Below, piece by piece: positions 13,616-27,200 of a stretch of 64,000 nt of DNA (positions within the stretch are counted from its first letter, which is position 1; every line of letters begins with the position of its first letter). The DNA is from Nymphaea colorata (lineage: Eukaryota; Streptophyta; Magnoliopsida; Nymphaeales; Nymphaeaceae), in assembly GCF_008831285.2 (NCBI RefSeq), contig NC_045148.1:5330001-5394000 (forward strand), read 5' to 3'. Made by a program: the position numbers and the translations under genes. A model generated the notes under the pieces. The model ran no database searches. It was not told where the DNA came from and worked only from the letters and a program-made list of their open reading frames with translations.

Positions 13616-14306
13616 ATGATGGCTTTGGCATCTGGGGATAATGAAGACTCTAGTAGGGGGAATATGTGGGCTTTGGATCAGAAGCTGGACCAGCCAATGG
13701 ATGAAGAGGCTGGGAGGCTCAAAAACATGTATAAGGAGAAGGTAATAACTAGCAAGATCGGTTCTCTTCCCCTTCGTTTGAGGCCTTCGTCATGATTGGT
13801 ATTATCAAAAGTTTGTCTGCATGTGGTGAAACACAAATCCGAGCTAAGCTTTGTCAGCGAAGAAGGGAGCTATAAGGAATGCTACCGTCAACCCGTTTAT
13901 TGCAACAACTTGATGAATCTTATCTTGTCCTTTTTCTAGGCCATGGTGGTCATTGATGCTAAGATTGGTGTTCATCTTTCCTTTTTCCAGTCCTTTCAAC
14001 AATTGAGACCAAGTTATGCCTTGAGTTGGATAATTTCGGACCAGCTTTGTCTTTGAAGGAAGAATTTATCAGTAATGCCCACTATAAAAGTTGTCAACTA
14101 TTCAAGGAATTTAGTTGGTCCTTTCCGGAAGAGTTAATAAATTTACTTATAACCTGCCCAAACTGAAGTAATTATTTCTTTTTCTTTGCTTTCAAATACA
14201 GAGATTCCTCGCATGCAAAAAATTTGTAAAAGAAGACGTCGAGATGAATTTTGGCACTCTGCTTCTTGTTTCCCTCCTTGCATGTCCTGAGTAGATCAGT
14301 CAATTT

Positions 14307-14351
<45 letters not shown>

Positions 14352-17300
14352 TCTTGAATGACGGGACGGCTGGATGCTTACGTCTGGTTGGGCTGAATGA
14401 AGAACTTTTGTTATCTTTCACTTCTTTCATGTGCGATTTAATGGATTGGATTTCGAAAAGGCCAGAACGATCCTGGTTCTCACATGCTGTGGTAGCGACT
14501 ATTTGCTGTTGTCTTTCTTGTTATATCGGACTTGTATGCTCTCCCTTTCTCGAAGCTTCATCTGACTTGATAAGGTTGCATCTTGCAGGCTTTTTCATCC
14601 TTCTTAGTGCTACGCCTTGCATTTCAAAGTCTTGGAGTGGTCTACGGTGATTTGGGGACATCACCTTTATATGTTTTCTACAGTACATTTGCACGAGGCA
14701 TAAGGGATCCCGAGGATGTGATTGGAGCACTTTCATTAATCATATATTCTTTAACTCTCATTCCGCTTGTCAAATATGTATTCATAGTACTTAGAGCGAA
14801 CGATAATGGACAGGGTGAGTCACTTTTAACATAAACTTCAAACGATTAATACTTTTCAATTGGTTTTCTTCTATAATTGCAAGCTAGCTTCACTAGCATC
14901 GTGCTTATGAAACTATGCTTTGGTACTTTAAATGCTACCACACGAACCTTTATAAACTTTTCCCATTTCAATCAGCATCTTGAACTTGTAGTCATTTGAT
15001 GTCTATGCTTAGGGGCTTGCAGGATTATTGCATTAGATTTATCCGTTCAAACTGGTTACAGAAATGTTAGTACCGCGTGTACACATGCACATGTGTGTGT
15101 GCTCTTTATTATTGTATTGCTCTTGTGTTTCTCATTCTGTGGTTTCGTCTTGTTGCTCAATTCTCAATTCTTTGCTGTTGCGTCAGTGACACTTCTTTGC
15201 TGTTGCATCAGCGACACTTCTTATCTGATTGCTGATATGAATACTGAAAGTTTCATGTGGTATGATCATAACTGTACCTACTTATCAGTTTCAAGCAGAT
15301 TGAACCATGTCAGTATTTGTTAATGAAAATCATGATTTATGTGGACAAGTTCGGACTTGAAATGAGGAAAATCCTAGTTTGAAATGCTTCAAGCTGCATT
15401 GAGTAGTGAATTTTGTGACCTTTGATGCCCAAGTTTGTGATATGCATATCAACCTCTTTTCAGGACCAATTTAATCACTTGTGCATGCTCTAAAGCCTAT
15501 TCTAGGTAATTCTATTGACTGCCAGTAGCTTATGGAATGTTAATACAATTTTTGCTTCAGTTTTTCATTTAATCATTGCCCCTCGTTCTCATGCTTCCAC
15601 TATGCAGGTGGGACATTTGCACTTTATTCCCTTATTTGTCGTCATGCCAGGATAATAACTATTCCAAATCAGCATCGAACTGATGAAGATCTAACTACAT
15701 ATAGTCGCCACAGGATAGAAGAAAAGTCATTTGCTGCAAAGACCAAAAGATGGATGGAGGCGAGTGTACATCGAAAAAATGCCCTTCTTATTCTCGTCCT
15801 TGTTGGCACATGCATGGTTATAGGAGATGGAATACTGACTCCAGCTATATCAGGTATCTGAAGATTCCTTCTTTCTCACTCACATCATAGTCTCTTTGTT
15901 CATTCTATGACTTTTTGATCTGGAGAGAATGCACCTTTTTGTTATTCTTGAGGTTCAGTTTTCAATGTTCTTGTTAATAATTTCATTTTTGACAGCAAGA
16001 TTTTATACGGGCAAGCAACAATTTTCAAATCATCCCTCTATCAACTGTTTATGCCCTTTCCTTCTTCTGGTATAACTGCATTAGATGATTCTATGGAAGA
16101 AAGATTTATCCATAATGTACCTATAATCGAATACTCAAATATTACTCATCAAGATTATATTTTCATGCATCATCTCAACTACTTTGATTCTTGTATCCTG
16201 TCTACACATCAGTTGGAATTTATTGAAATTCCATTAATTCTATTTAGCTAAACTAACCATGATGTTCTATGCCTGCCCAGCATCTTCTGAGTTTATATTT
16301 TTTTCTTCTTTTTTATCACATTATTACTGCCTTACTGGATTCTTTCAGGTGTGCTAGAATCTTCCTAGGCTTTCTGAGTTTCTTTAATACTGGTGCTACT
16401 TATTTCTTTGTATATTTGTTCTTGACCTGTGAATTTGTTAGTCTGGTAGCCATTTTCACCCTCTTTAGCCACCATATTTACAGAAACACCCATGCAGTAA
16501 ATGATAATATTGTATGACTTTTGTGGAGGCATCCCTCCAGCAGAAATGGATTTTCTTCACATAAAGCGCTATATCATGTTACTGTTAGCCATCTGACACT
16601 GATCCCTTGGTTTGCTTTGATAATCCTAATTTCTTTCCTTATGCAATGTGAAGTATCATAATTATGATATTTGTGAGGTCTTCTAACCTTTTAATGCATT
16701 GAACTAGGTGAATATTCTGTTTGCTCCATGGGTCTTCAAAATGTCTGAAATTAAGCTTATCTCTCTATGCATATGCCTATTCCTGTGTAGATAGCAGATA
16801 GCACTATGAAAGATCGTTGAATGACTGAAAGGAGGAAGGGCGTCAGTGTGTTTATTATACTCTTTGGAACCTCTTACAATTATGAAGGCATCTTTTAGAT
16901 CTTGTCATTATTTAGTGAATAGGTGCTAGGTAATACAGGGTTTCTTAAGTTGTTATGATGTGGGGACTAGCAATGGCTAAATATTGTGACTCTTCTTTGA
17001 AACAGCTGGCAGTAAACTAATGGATTGATTGCAGTGGCTTGACAACCAAATGATTGTTCTATGAAATGGTGTTCAGATTATATAATTTTTTGGATGTGGA
17101 TTTTACAATCATTATTTCATGTTGTGTCCATGGAAAGGGTATAATGCTAGTCATAATTTCCTTAACTGCATCTGTGCAAGCCAGAAGAAACTTGGTGATG
17201 TTGTTTCTTTTGACAAACCTGTTCTTGTTGTTTAGAATCTCCGGGCAGGTAGCATTCCTGGTTTTGGACAGACTACGCTTTACAATTGTCAATGTATGTA

Positions 17301-20300
17301 ACATGTTGAAAGTTGAAAGTACAAGTTAATTGACAAATTGGAGTTAGGATGGGTTGATGAATGTTATGGGTCATCGAGTGAAGGAATGGAGACTCACTGT
17401 TCTCTCTAGTTGACATTTTTAATATGGAATTGGACAAAAGTTGTTCTGATTGTTGTGATGAGACTATTACCATATGAGATTATGATATATACGCACAAAT
17501 GATTAGTTCTGTCATAAAAGCCTGACATAAGAAAATTTGATTCTCTGTTAGGAGCAACAATTAGAGGAAAGTGGAGGAAAAGGGTGTGAGAGAGAGAAAA
17601 TCGGGGAGAAAGATCAGAGGGGAACAAGAGAAAAACATGAGTAACCTTGCAAAGAAACATAAAGGCTTTTTGCAAAATAATCCCAGCTATACAATCTATT
17701 GGCAAACTAGTCTCTACCTATTGCACCATTAGCGTATGCTGGTCGTCTTAGGATCTAGAAGGGTCTTACCCTGACAATGATTAAACAACAGACATGGTAA
17801 AAAGGACCCCCAAAATATACTGTTAATTTTTTTTTAATTAATAATCACCGTTTAATCTAATACTTCCCTTTTCCTGGATCGCTTGAGAAGAAGAAAAAAA
17901 ATTGAACTTCCAGCTTGCCACCTTATAGATTTTCTATTTCTGTACTTTGTCTAGAGAACCTGTGGTTTTCTATTTGGCATGATCTGTCTGTCTGTCACAT
18001 AAACATGGCACCGTGGTGTGCATGTCCTTCAAACAACCGCCAAAGGTCAGGCATCTTTACACCATTGGACTTTGCCTATTTATAGCCAGAATGTTAAAAA
18101 TTTATGTGAAGTGTCACTATTTAGATGTGATGTGAATGCCTTTCATTCCCATAATATTTTCTGAAACCAAGGCCGGAAGCATGTGGGTCATGTTCAATCC
18201 AATGCATCAACATCTCAGTTAACAACTGCACTGGTGTATCCAATACCTTTCATTCCCATAATTTTTCAGGTTTTCCTCGCTCAACGGAGTCTCAAATTTG
18301 TTTGGCTCGTTGTCTTAGTCATTCAAGTACAACCTTTTGTGTTTTACCAAAAATATCTATGCCTATTTACTTTTTTCAAAGTGTAATCATTCAATTAGAA
18401 CAGAACAGGTAAAACCATCATTTGAATTTCTCTTGGCTGTTATTGTCAGGATTGATTGACGGTTGTTAATCTCAATGACTCATTCAGGACCATCTTGCAG
18501 AAACACATTAGCCAGAGACATAAGAAAATGAAAAACATGAATTACCTATATGATCCATTTTTTGCTTTACACATGTCTGTGTTAGTGGTGAAAAACCGGT
18601 TTCTATAGGAGCTTACTATTCAGTAAGTACATAATTTTATTATGAGTCAGGTAGTTGTCAATGATGCTGGGTGCAGGCAGTAAGCACACCTGCAAATGGT
18701 AGATGAATGGTGCCCTTCTTTGTAACGGTAGCTATATTCCAGTAATTTGCTTCTACTCTGCATCCAAAAGTTGGTTTCTTTCCCCAAGCATGTCACGACT
18801 CAATAGTACCAGTATACATCATAAAGGCTCTGAATGCAAGGCCATATTGAAATTAATTCTTGTTGTATACAACTGCTCAAAAGAATATTCTTCACTTCTT
18901 TCAGCTGGCCATAGCATGAGGGTTGCTTGAATTGGATGTTTTGTTTGTCATAGACTTTGCTGGACATAATGAGGCTACATAGTATTAAAGCCCCAACTGG
19001 AGAAGTTCATTTCTTCATTTTCTTTGAAATTGGTGAAACATTAAGAGTTTAAGACAAATATAAAATTGTTGGACCCTTTGAATAAGAACTAGTTTTCATG
19101 TCCGTCAAGGTAGCTCTGCGTCAACAAGATGTTTACCAGATACATTAACTTATCATTGCATCGATGCACTTGATTTCTCTTTAATGTGTATCAAATATTT
19201 TAATTTTTTTTCGACCACTCCATATATCTAACTGCACAGACTTATGTTGTTTGTGATTACTTTTTTGCTTTTGTGATTATCAGTAATATCTGTTCATGTA
19301 ACTCTTTCTTACTCTCTAATCAATTCGCAGTTCTTTCAGCCACTGGAGGAATTAAAGTGGACCATCCCAAGATGAGCAATGGTACTTTTCTAAATGCCTA
19401 TATCTAATGCAGTTTCAAGTACTCATGGAGGCATTTTGTTGGAATTTACCTGAACTATGAGATCTTGTTAGACCACCTTATCTTTTTGTACTGAAATTTT
19501 TTAGTTCAATTCTTCAGATGTTGTGGTGATCGTCTCTGTAATTATACTGGTCGGCTTGTTTAGCATGCAACATTATGGCACTGATCGTGTTGGATGGCTG
19601 TTCGCTCCTATTGTGCTCATTTGGTTTATTTCTATTGGGAGCATTGGGGCATTCAATATATGGAAATACGATAAGAAGGTACTGAAAGCTTTCAATCCAG
19701 TTTACATCTATCGCTATTTCAAACATGGTAAGAAAGAAAGCTGGGTCTCTCTTGGAGGAATTATGCTTAGTATTACAGGTATTCTCTTCATTCATTTTCA
19801 CTTGTCAAGTTGAAACTGTAGATTTCCAACAATTTTTCTATTGGTATAGGTACTGAAGCACTTTATGCTGATATGTCTCATTTTTCTGTGGTAGCTATTC
19901 AGGTATATCACTTCTCATGTAATTCATCATTTCTTAGCATTGTTTTTTTCATTTGATCCTGTAAATGCTTATATTTTATCTATGCAGATTGCATTTACTG
20001 TGATTGTGTTCCCGTGCCTACTTCTGGCATATACAGGACAGGCAGCATACATTTTTGAAAATCAGGATCATGTGGCGGATGCCTTTTATAGGTCCATTCC
20101 AGGTGGGTCATGTTCTTTTCTGCCACTTTTGTTAGTTCATTTATAAAATTTTGACTAATTTTTTGTCATTGTTCTGATCCTTTAATTGTAGAGTCCATAT
20201 ATTGGCCGATGTTTCTAGTTGCGACTGCTGCAGCTGTTGTTGCTAGTCAGGCCACCATTTCTGCCACATTTTCAATAATCAAGCAAGCTCTTGCACTTGG

Positions 20301-23200
20301 ATGCTTCCCAAGGGTCAAGGTCGTGCACACTTCCAAAAAGTTTCTGAGACAGATATATATACCAGACGTGAATTGGATTCTTATGGTTCTTTGCATCATT
20401 GTCACTGCTGGTTTCAGGAATACAAGTCAGATTGGAAATGCATATGGTAAGCTTGTGTAAAGCCTTCCTATAGACTGCTTCTGCTAATGGTAGAATGTTC
20501 TAAAAGAATGCTTGCATGTGCTGGCGGACAGTTTATTGAACTGTTTGCTAATGACTGATTGGTACTGAAGGCTTTTAATGCCTTCCTTTTGGTTAGGATC
20601 CAGCTAAAAGACTTGTTCATGGGAGGATCTACTTCCCGAAAGAAGTTTATCAATGAAAGGAAATGTTAAGATGAAGTTATTCCTGTTAATATTAGGGGAG
20701 AAATATTACAGAAGATATCATGAACCAGAAGAAATGCATCAACTTATGCAGGTCTTGTCATCTGCATTTCATTGAGTTAGTGCCTCAAGAATGTTTACTG
20801 TTTTAAGAAACTAAGAGTACTATATATTTATATCCATCCATTTGATAAGAAGATGAAGGGAAATGTTAAGTTGAAGTTGTGTCTGTCAAAATTGTAGGAA
20901 AAGGTGACAGAAAGATATCATATGAACCAGAAGAAATGCATCAACTTGCTAAGCTCTTTTCATCTGCATATCAATGGCTTAGTGCCTCAAGAATGTTTAT
21001 TTTTTCAAAACTCTTTGTAGTATACCTTTAACATCTATGCATTTGATAAAAAGATACAAAGTGCACACAAACCAACAATATGGCACATTCGGACATTGAC
21101 GGGCACCTTTGCTAGTCTCAGGCCTAATCATGTCAGGATCAAGTTATATCACCTACTAGAGCTAAAGAATAGTTAATGTTGCCTGATGGCAATGACCAAG
21201 TTGATTTTGCTACAGCTTGTTCCAATTGGAAGATTTCAGAATAAAAACATATGGTTGTAACTGTTAATGTGCGCTTTTACGTTATTGGAGCATGGATGTC
21301 TGCCCCTTCGTTTCCTTATCAATCAAACTAGATTCATATTGTACTTTTTGCCAAGAAAACATAGGTTGAGGAAGCAAGTGGAATGAGTGGTTGATAGGAA
21401 AGGTGTAAAACTATGTAAGAGAGATTCTTTGGAAGGACATGGAAATCTGCAAAAGCATCGGAGGTCTTTTATGGCAGGTTTTTGTGTATCCACTGATGTG
21501 TGGAGGCAACAGAAGTATGTTTGCTGAGGACCTGAGGTGTGATTCGTGTGGTCCTTCTTTTTTTTCGTCTACTGCTATTTTTTATTCAATCTTGTCCCAT
21601 ATGAATATAGGAAGTAGGGAACAAATAGTATTGGGTCTCGTGGCTTCCTGCAAGTTGTGCAAGACAGTTAACCATTCCTGAAAGTTGTCAAAGAAAGTGA
21701 AACATACTGTTGAATATTGTTAGTATATATGGCAAAAAGACAGTTCCCAGGATAATTTTAAAACTGGTTTTTTTCTTTGATTCCTTTCTCTGGTAACAGA
21801 AAGCATTTTATAAAAATGAAAACTGAGACCAGCATGAATCATTACCATATTACCTGGATTGCATAATGAAAGATTTGTAAATAAACAGCCTCTGGAATGT
21901 GGTTGCATTGATAGTCAAATTGAGTCCTGCTTTTGAAGGATTATTTTATTTGATCGAGTAAATTCTTAATATATGAACCAGATTACCTACTGACGAAATT
22001 AACGCTTTTATTCTCTGGAGTGCCTGAATTATTTGTTGTGCTTACACACATGCTGTTATCAACATTTTTACTTTGTTTGGTCACAGCATTTGTTTCTCTG
22101 TATAAGTGAATATCCGTCATTTTGTTTGTCATCTAATTGTATTTTGAACATATGCAACAGGCACTGCAGTTGTGATGGTTATGCTTGTTACAACATTTCT
22201 TATGATCCTGATAATGTTGCTCGTATGGAAAACACATTGGGCTCTGGTTTTGATGTTCACAGTGCTTTCCCTAGCTGTTGAACTTACTTACTTTTCGGCC
22301 ATGTTATTCAAAGTAGATCAAGGTGGTTGGGTTCCTCTTGTGATTTCTGCAGCGTTTCTTTTGATTATGTATGTTTGGCATTATGGAACCATTAGGAGGT
22401 ATGAATTTGAGATGCAGAGCAGGGTTTCGATAGCATGGATTTTGGGTCTCGGTCCTAGTCTTGGACTAGTTCGTGTTCCTGGAATAGGTTTTGTCTATAC
22501 AGAGCTCGCAAGTGGAGTACCTCATATTTTTTCCCACCTAATAACCAATCTTCCAGCAATTCATTCTGTTGTGGTCTTCGTATGTATCAAGTACCTACCT
22601 GTCTATACGGTTCCAGAGGAAGAAAGATTTCTTGTAAAAAGAATTGGCCCAAAAAATTTTCATATGTTCCGCTGTGTTGCAAGATATGGGTACAAGGATT
22701 TGCATAAAAAAGATGAAGACTTTGAGAAGATGCTTTTGCACAGCATTTACCTGTTTGTTCGTCTTGAGTCAATGATGGAGGGGGTCTCAGATTCAGAAGA
22801 ATACAGCTTGTATACACAAACTGAAAAGTCTGCAGAATCTCTGCCCTGTGGAAATGGTGACACTATCTCTTCCTTGGTAGAATTGACATCGTCTTCAAAT
22901 GATGCAATCGTGCAAGAAAGGTCTCCACTAGGAACAAGCATTATGATGAGGTCCTCAGGCCAGCTGAGTCAGAGTACAGAAGTAGATGAAGTTGAATTTC
23001 TCAATACCTGCAAAGATGCAGGTGTTGTACATATTCTCGGGAATACCATGGTGAGGGCAAGAAGAGATTCAGGAATTATTAAGAAGATAGTTATTGACTA
23101 TCTTTACGCATTTCTGAGGAGAATATGTAGGGAGAACAGTGTTATTTTCAACGTGCCTCATGAAAGCCTCTTAAACGTGGGACAAGTATTCTATGTATGA
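13616..23200 (+). CDS. KUP11-like: HAK/KUP/KT potassium transporter (KUP10/KUP11-like), nine exons, 790 aa
   Basis: A multi-pass K+ uptake permease, expected in the plasma membrane or an endomembrane, coupled to cation import. Exons: 13616-13741, 14589-14814, 15608-15853, 19331-19381, 19518-19778, 19850-19902, 19988-20102, 20192-20446, 22161-23200. All introns are GT-AG and phases join without a stop, giving 790 codons plus stop, the usual family length. The cytosolic N-terminus has [15 protein letters not shown] (about residues 25-39), which I associate with KUP10/KUP11. Family motifs follow: [14 protein letters not shown] (58-71, K+-binding region), [10 protein letters not shown] (190-199), [12 protein letters not shown] (304-315, Ser where Gly is common). 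Exon 9 encodes the last membrane segments and the roughly 250-residue cytosolic tail ending in FYV. The start is a double ATG; the second (13619) is equally possible. Intron 3 (3.5 kb) and intron 8 (1.7 kb) are large. The family is certain, the subgroup less so. Confidence 0.95.
14308..14349. repeat. (TA)n microsatellite in KUP intron 1
   Basis: About 20 TA units, lying about 240 bp upstream of the exon 2 acceptor. Confidence 0.95.
15168..15217 (+). repeat. Short tandem duplication in KUP intron 2, 25-bp unit
   Basis: Two copies of 'ttctttgctgttgc(g/a)tcag' followed by (t/c)gacac, starting at 15168 and 15193, with two differences. Confidence 0.9.
15854..19330 (+). other. Large intron 3 of the potassium transporter gene
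   Basis: The 3.48-kb intron has no recognisable coding sequence or element termini. A phrase 'cctttcattcccataat' occurs twice (about 18140 and 18250). Base composition is ordinary T-rich plant intron. Confidence 0.8.
20655..21055 (+). repeat. Diverged tandem duplication in KUP intron 8, ~200-bp units
   Basis: Unit 1 (20655-20854) and unit 2 (20855-21055) share 'ggaaatgttaag.tgaagtt', 'gaaccagaagaaatgcatca', 'tagtgcctcaagaatgttta' and 'catttgata' in the same order. Substitutions and small indels show it is older than the 63-bp duplications. Confidence 0.9.
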
Positions 23201-23930
23201 GGGTCAGTACATGGATTTTGTCTTTTTGTTTCACACCCTTCAACACATTTGCTGTGGTACATGGCACCAAGTGGTGTTGATAGAGGTGACGGTGGCTTCT
23301 TTTGCACACCAGCAAGGTGAAGTTAGGAGATATGCGAGGAATTGCTTCTTCTTTCTTGTTAAGTTGTGCATTAAGCTCTTTTTTTGTGCATTTTGCTCTC
23401 CTTGGGTATGTGTCCGTTTTTTCCTCTGTACACAGAGTCGGTCAAAGTTTTTCTTAGTTCAAGATATACCTTACTGAGAGATCCACAACGATGTGGTAGC
23501 GGCAACTGGGCTGTTCTAAGATGGCCATGCTAATAGAGGAGCGATAGCAGATTGCATGATCCATTTCCCTTGTGGATTCGAGCCTCTCCCAAATGTTTGA
23601 ATCCAATCAGCATCCATTGGGACCAAATTTGCGTTTGTTGCAGCTTCCTCTTGCGTCCTTACCTTGTAAATTTGACCTGTTTTATGTTGTAGGGGACTCC
23701 AGTTGCTTCCATGAAACAGAGGGGAAACACTTTGTAATTATGTGGAAGAAAAATCGACAAGGTGTTGTATGAGACATGATATTGGGATTTAGGATTGAAA
23801 AGCTTGTCATTCTTTGCATATTTTGTGAATAAGCGTTGCAGGGATTTGCCGCCCTGATCTTAGATTTTGATATCTTGTATGTGTTTTGATTGTCTTCCGG
23901 AGTTTCCATACATGTTTGACTTTGTTCTCA
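23201..23930 (+). other. Probable 3' untranslated region and downstream flank of the potassium transporter gene
   Basis: T-rich non-coding sequence follows the stop codon. No canonical AATAAA is present near a clear cleavage site; 'tgaataa' at about 23827 is a weak candidate. The end of the transcript cannot be fixed from sequence alone. Confidence 0.5.
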
Positions 23931-24280
23931 TAATAGTAATCACATGGCATTTGATTTGGGTGGTTGAGATTCCGCATGAGATTTTTTGTGCCTTGCGGTG
24001 ATGCATTTAATCTGCCACTATGTTGTTTTTCATGACTTTGCTGATTATTGATCTCCTATCAGCATAGGCTTATGGGACTTTGCGCAACCTGACCTGAAGG
24101 GGGCAATCTACCCAAAAGATTGCGAGGTTCACAGTGTTAGTTCCATGAATCTGCTTCAATTATTGAGGCAGATTAATAAAACAGTGACAAATTGTTTCTA
24201 TTTGTCATGTGTGTTTTATGTTATCCCAATCACTGCCTTACATGCAAATCTTTCTACCTTTAAACTAAGCTCCGAACTTA

Positions 24281-24285
24281 GATTC
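24281..24285. repeat. Target-site duplication of the large retrotransposon, left
   Basis: 'gattc' directly precedes the 5' LTR. 'gactc' directly follows the 3' LTR at 36904-36908, a 4 of 5 match, consistent with a 5-bp duplication that has taken one transition since insertion. Confidence 0.65.
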
Positions 24286-27200
24286 TGTTACAGACCACAC
24301 TCTAGGTCTGGACCCAATAGGTGCAGAACAGGTAGAGACCAGCCGCCGTGGGCATAGACCCACAGCCATGTGGGCTCAATCACTACATATGGATTTGGAT
24401 CAGCCAGAGGAAGTTAAATCGGCACTTGAACAAGTTGCAGCGGGATGAGTGGGAGGAGCAACTAGGACCAAGTGCATGCAATTCACGGATATTCCTCAAG
24501 GCCCAACTGGACTCAAGTTAGGACTCCTCGGTCTAGAAGAGTCTAAACCCAATACAAGTCCAAGTTCACGATCCACTGAGGCGGTTTAGGGCCAAAGAAC
24601 CTAGGCAAATTGGTTAGGCCACATGGGTCTAGCACGGCATCCAAAATCTGAAGTTTGGGCGGTAACCCAAACGAGGTCCCCACCTTGGGCTCACAAAGCT
24701 CAAAGGCGGTTCAGTAGATTAGGGGTGTCTTGCCCAATTTGCTTTGCTTATTTGCTTAAGTGTTTTTCATTCACTTTGTAAATACCGAGACGGAATGTGT
24801 CTCGTTGATTCAAGTTTTGTTTTGCTTTGAGCGTGAACCGGTTCGTTCAATTTGTGAATTGAGTCACTAAGGATTGTATATAAGCTTTTTACACTTTGTA
24901 ATTCGTATGCAATTTGGAATAGAATTTCTCATTTGTGAGATTTGTCTCTCTCCTCTCGAGCTCCTCTCTGTCCCTCTCGCGTGCCTCCCCTCTCGAGCTC
25001 CTCTCTCTCCCTCTCGCGTGCCTCCCCTCTCTCGCAGTGGTGCTCCTCTTCCTTCCCCCTTGCGCACCCTTTCTAGCGCCGTGTTCCCCTTTTTTTCCAA
25101 CTCCTTGGTGGAATCCGGCACCTACCTTGGCGACGGCATTCATCATTCTCCAACAGAATGCTATTTCCTCACCTTTGCCCCCTTTTCTTGTCTATCTTCT
25201 ACCCTTCGGCCTAAGGAATTATGGCTCCAGGATCCACGGCAGCTTCGGCAACCAGCAGTTCCTCGTGACCATGAAGATACCCCACGTTATTCAAGGTTAG
25301 ATTCGGTGCCTTCTCTTGAATCACACGAGAGTTGAAAGGCCGATCTAGGCATCCACGTCTGAAATCAACTTTAGAATCACTCTTACGAGTCTTAAGTTCA
25401 TCTAAATATCCTTTGGATTTACTAAGAGTGATTTGAGCAAGATCCCACGGTGAAAAGGCATCAAAAATTCAACAAGAAGGTCTCGGCTTTAAATATGTCA
25501 TCCACCAAATCCAGTAGCATAAAAATATTCAAAAGTGGTGGATTTGGGCGTCAAATCAACAAGAAAAATATAGCAAAAGGATCGCCCATGAACGAGCATC
25601 ATTCCGGTCAATTTTGGTATTCATCCGAGCTCTCTAGACGAAGAACTTCACTCGGCCTAAATTCTGAAATTCCGGTGGTCACTACCATTTTTTCGACCAC
25701 CGCTACAACTCCCAGTGAAAAGTACGAACCTACTTCTGTGCCAGCTGAAGATCCAGTTCAAATTGTGAGGGTATTTTGGTCTACATCGGGGAGGAACGTG
25801 TAGGGTTTAGCCCCTATCTCGCCGGTGCTCATCGTGCACATTCCTTGGCCACCGGCTCCATGTTTGGTAAGTGCCTAAACTTCCCCCTTTGGTTTCACCC
25901 CAGCCACAAATCCCTCCACATGTCACACATCTGTCATCTCTTTCCCCACATCATTCACCTTTCCCATTTGGTCATACTCATCCTCTAGCCCGAGATCTAT
26001 CTCTTCCTACATTTTAGGAAATCTAGCTCGCGCCGTCCCTTGTTTCCTTTTTTGTAAACTTTTCATTCGAGTCAACCCTAGCTCGCATCAACCTCAGCCC
26101 TTGGATTGCCCACGTGTCCAACATCCAAGCATCCAGGCACTCGTGGTCCCAGCTGAGTTAGCCTCCACGTCAGCCAGCTCCCACGTGTCCTTTTCCACCT
26201 CCTCCAAGTTAGGAAACTCCAGCCGCAGCCCCTACAATCTTTCCTACAATATCTCATGCGTTTTGACTTAGCCCTTCCTCTCCCATCCGCACGCCACCTT
26301 CACCCTCCATCTTAGCCATGTGTCCTCCATCCGAGATAGAAGAAATTTTGTCCTACACCACCTGGCCCCTTGCCAATTCAGCTCAATCCTGCCGCAATCT
26401 TGTTTTCCTACGATTTAGGAAAGTGCGGCTCACACCTCCTCATCGCTAGGGAAAACCCTAGCCGCAATTAGTTGTGGCCTTTCATATCGGCCAAGTGTCC
26501 TTCATCTAAGGCACCACTCAACTGGGCAAGACCAGCTTAGCCCCACCTAGATCCCCTCAGCCTCACGCACCTCCACCTGACCTTATTATTTAGGAAAACT
26601 GATCCGAGTTACCCTACCTTCCCGATTAGCTACTTTTTAGCTGCGTGGCCTCCTTGTGCCAAATTAGGAAATCTATTGGCCGCTGCAATCCCCTAGGTTA
26701 TCCTAAACCCTAGATGCCACTTGGATAGCAAGTGGGCCCCGTCTCTCCCGAAGCCTTCAAACCCTAATTTGAATCTCCTTGTCAACCGCACCCACCTAGA
26801 CCTAGTCAAATCAGACCTACCCTTGGTCAATTTGTCCTTAGCCAATCAACTCTAACCTAAACTGCTTTCTCACTTAACCGAACTCAACCCATAACTTTCA
26901 TGACCTAAGCCGATACCTAGACCCAATTCTCCATTCACCTAGCCTACCCGAACCTAACCTCTCTTACATCTTGACCAAGCCTTCCAATAGAGCCCTTCCA
27001 ACGTAAGCCCTAACCCAGCCTTAGCTAGGATTAGGTTCAGTTGTCGGCTAGGTCAGCCCCCTAGCTGGACTAGGCGGCCGCTCCCTCGGCTTGCAACAAC
27101 ATGTTCGTCGGCAGTCCTGATGCACGTGGTCGAGCCACACCCAGCGTAAGGCAAGTGCTGTCGAGCTTCCCTTGACAGACCCCACGACTGTCCACGCCGT

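Noticed and set aside
14521-14736. Minus-strand frame overlapping exon 2 of the potassium transporter
   Set aside because: Antisense shadow of a well-supported exon with conserved KUP motifs on the plus strand.
22587-22941. Minus-strand frames inside exon 9 of the potassium transporter
   Set aside because: Shadows of the long coding exon on the other strand.
24867-25335. Arg/Glu-rich and Ser/Leu-rich frames of 80-150 codons
   Set aside because: They are produced by the CT-rich repeat of the LTR leader and overlap on both strands.
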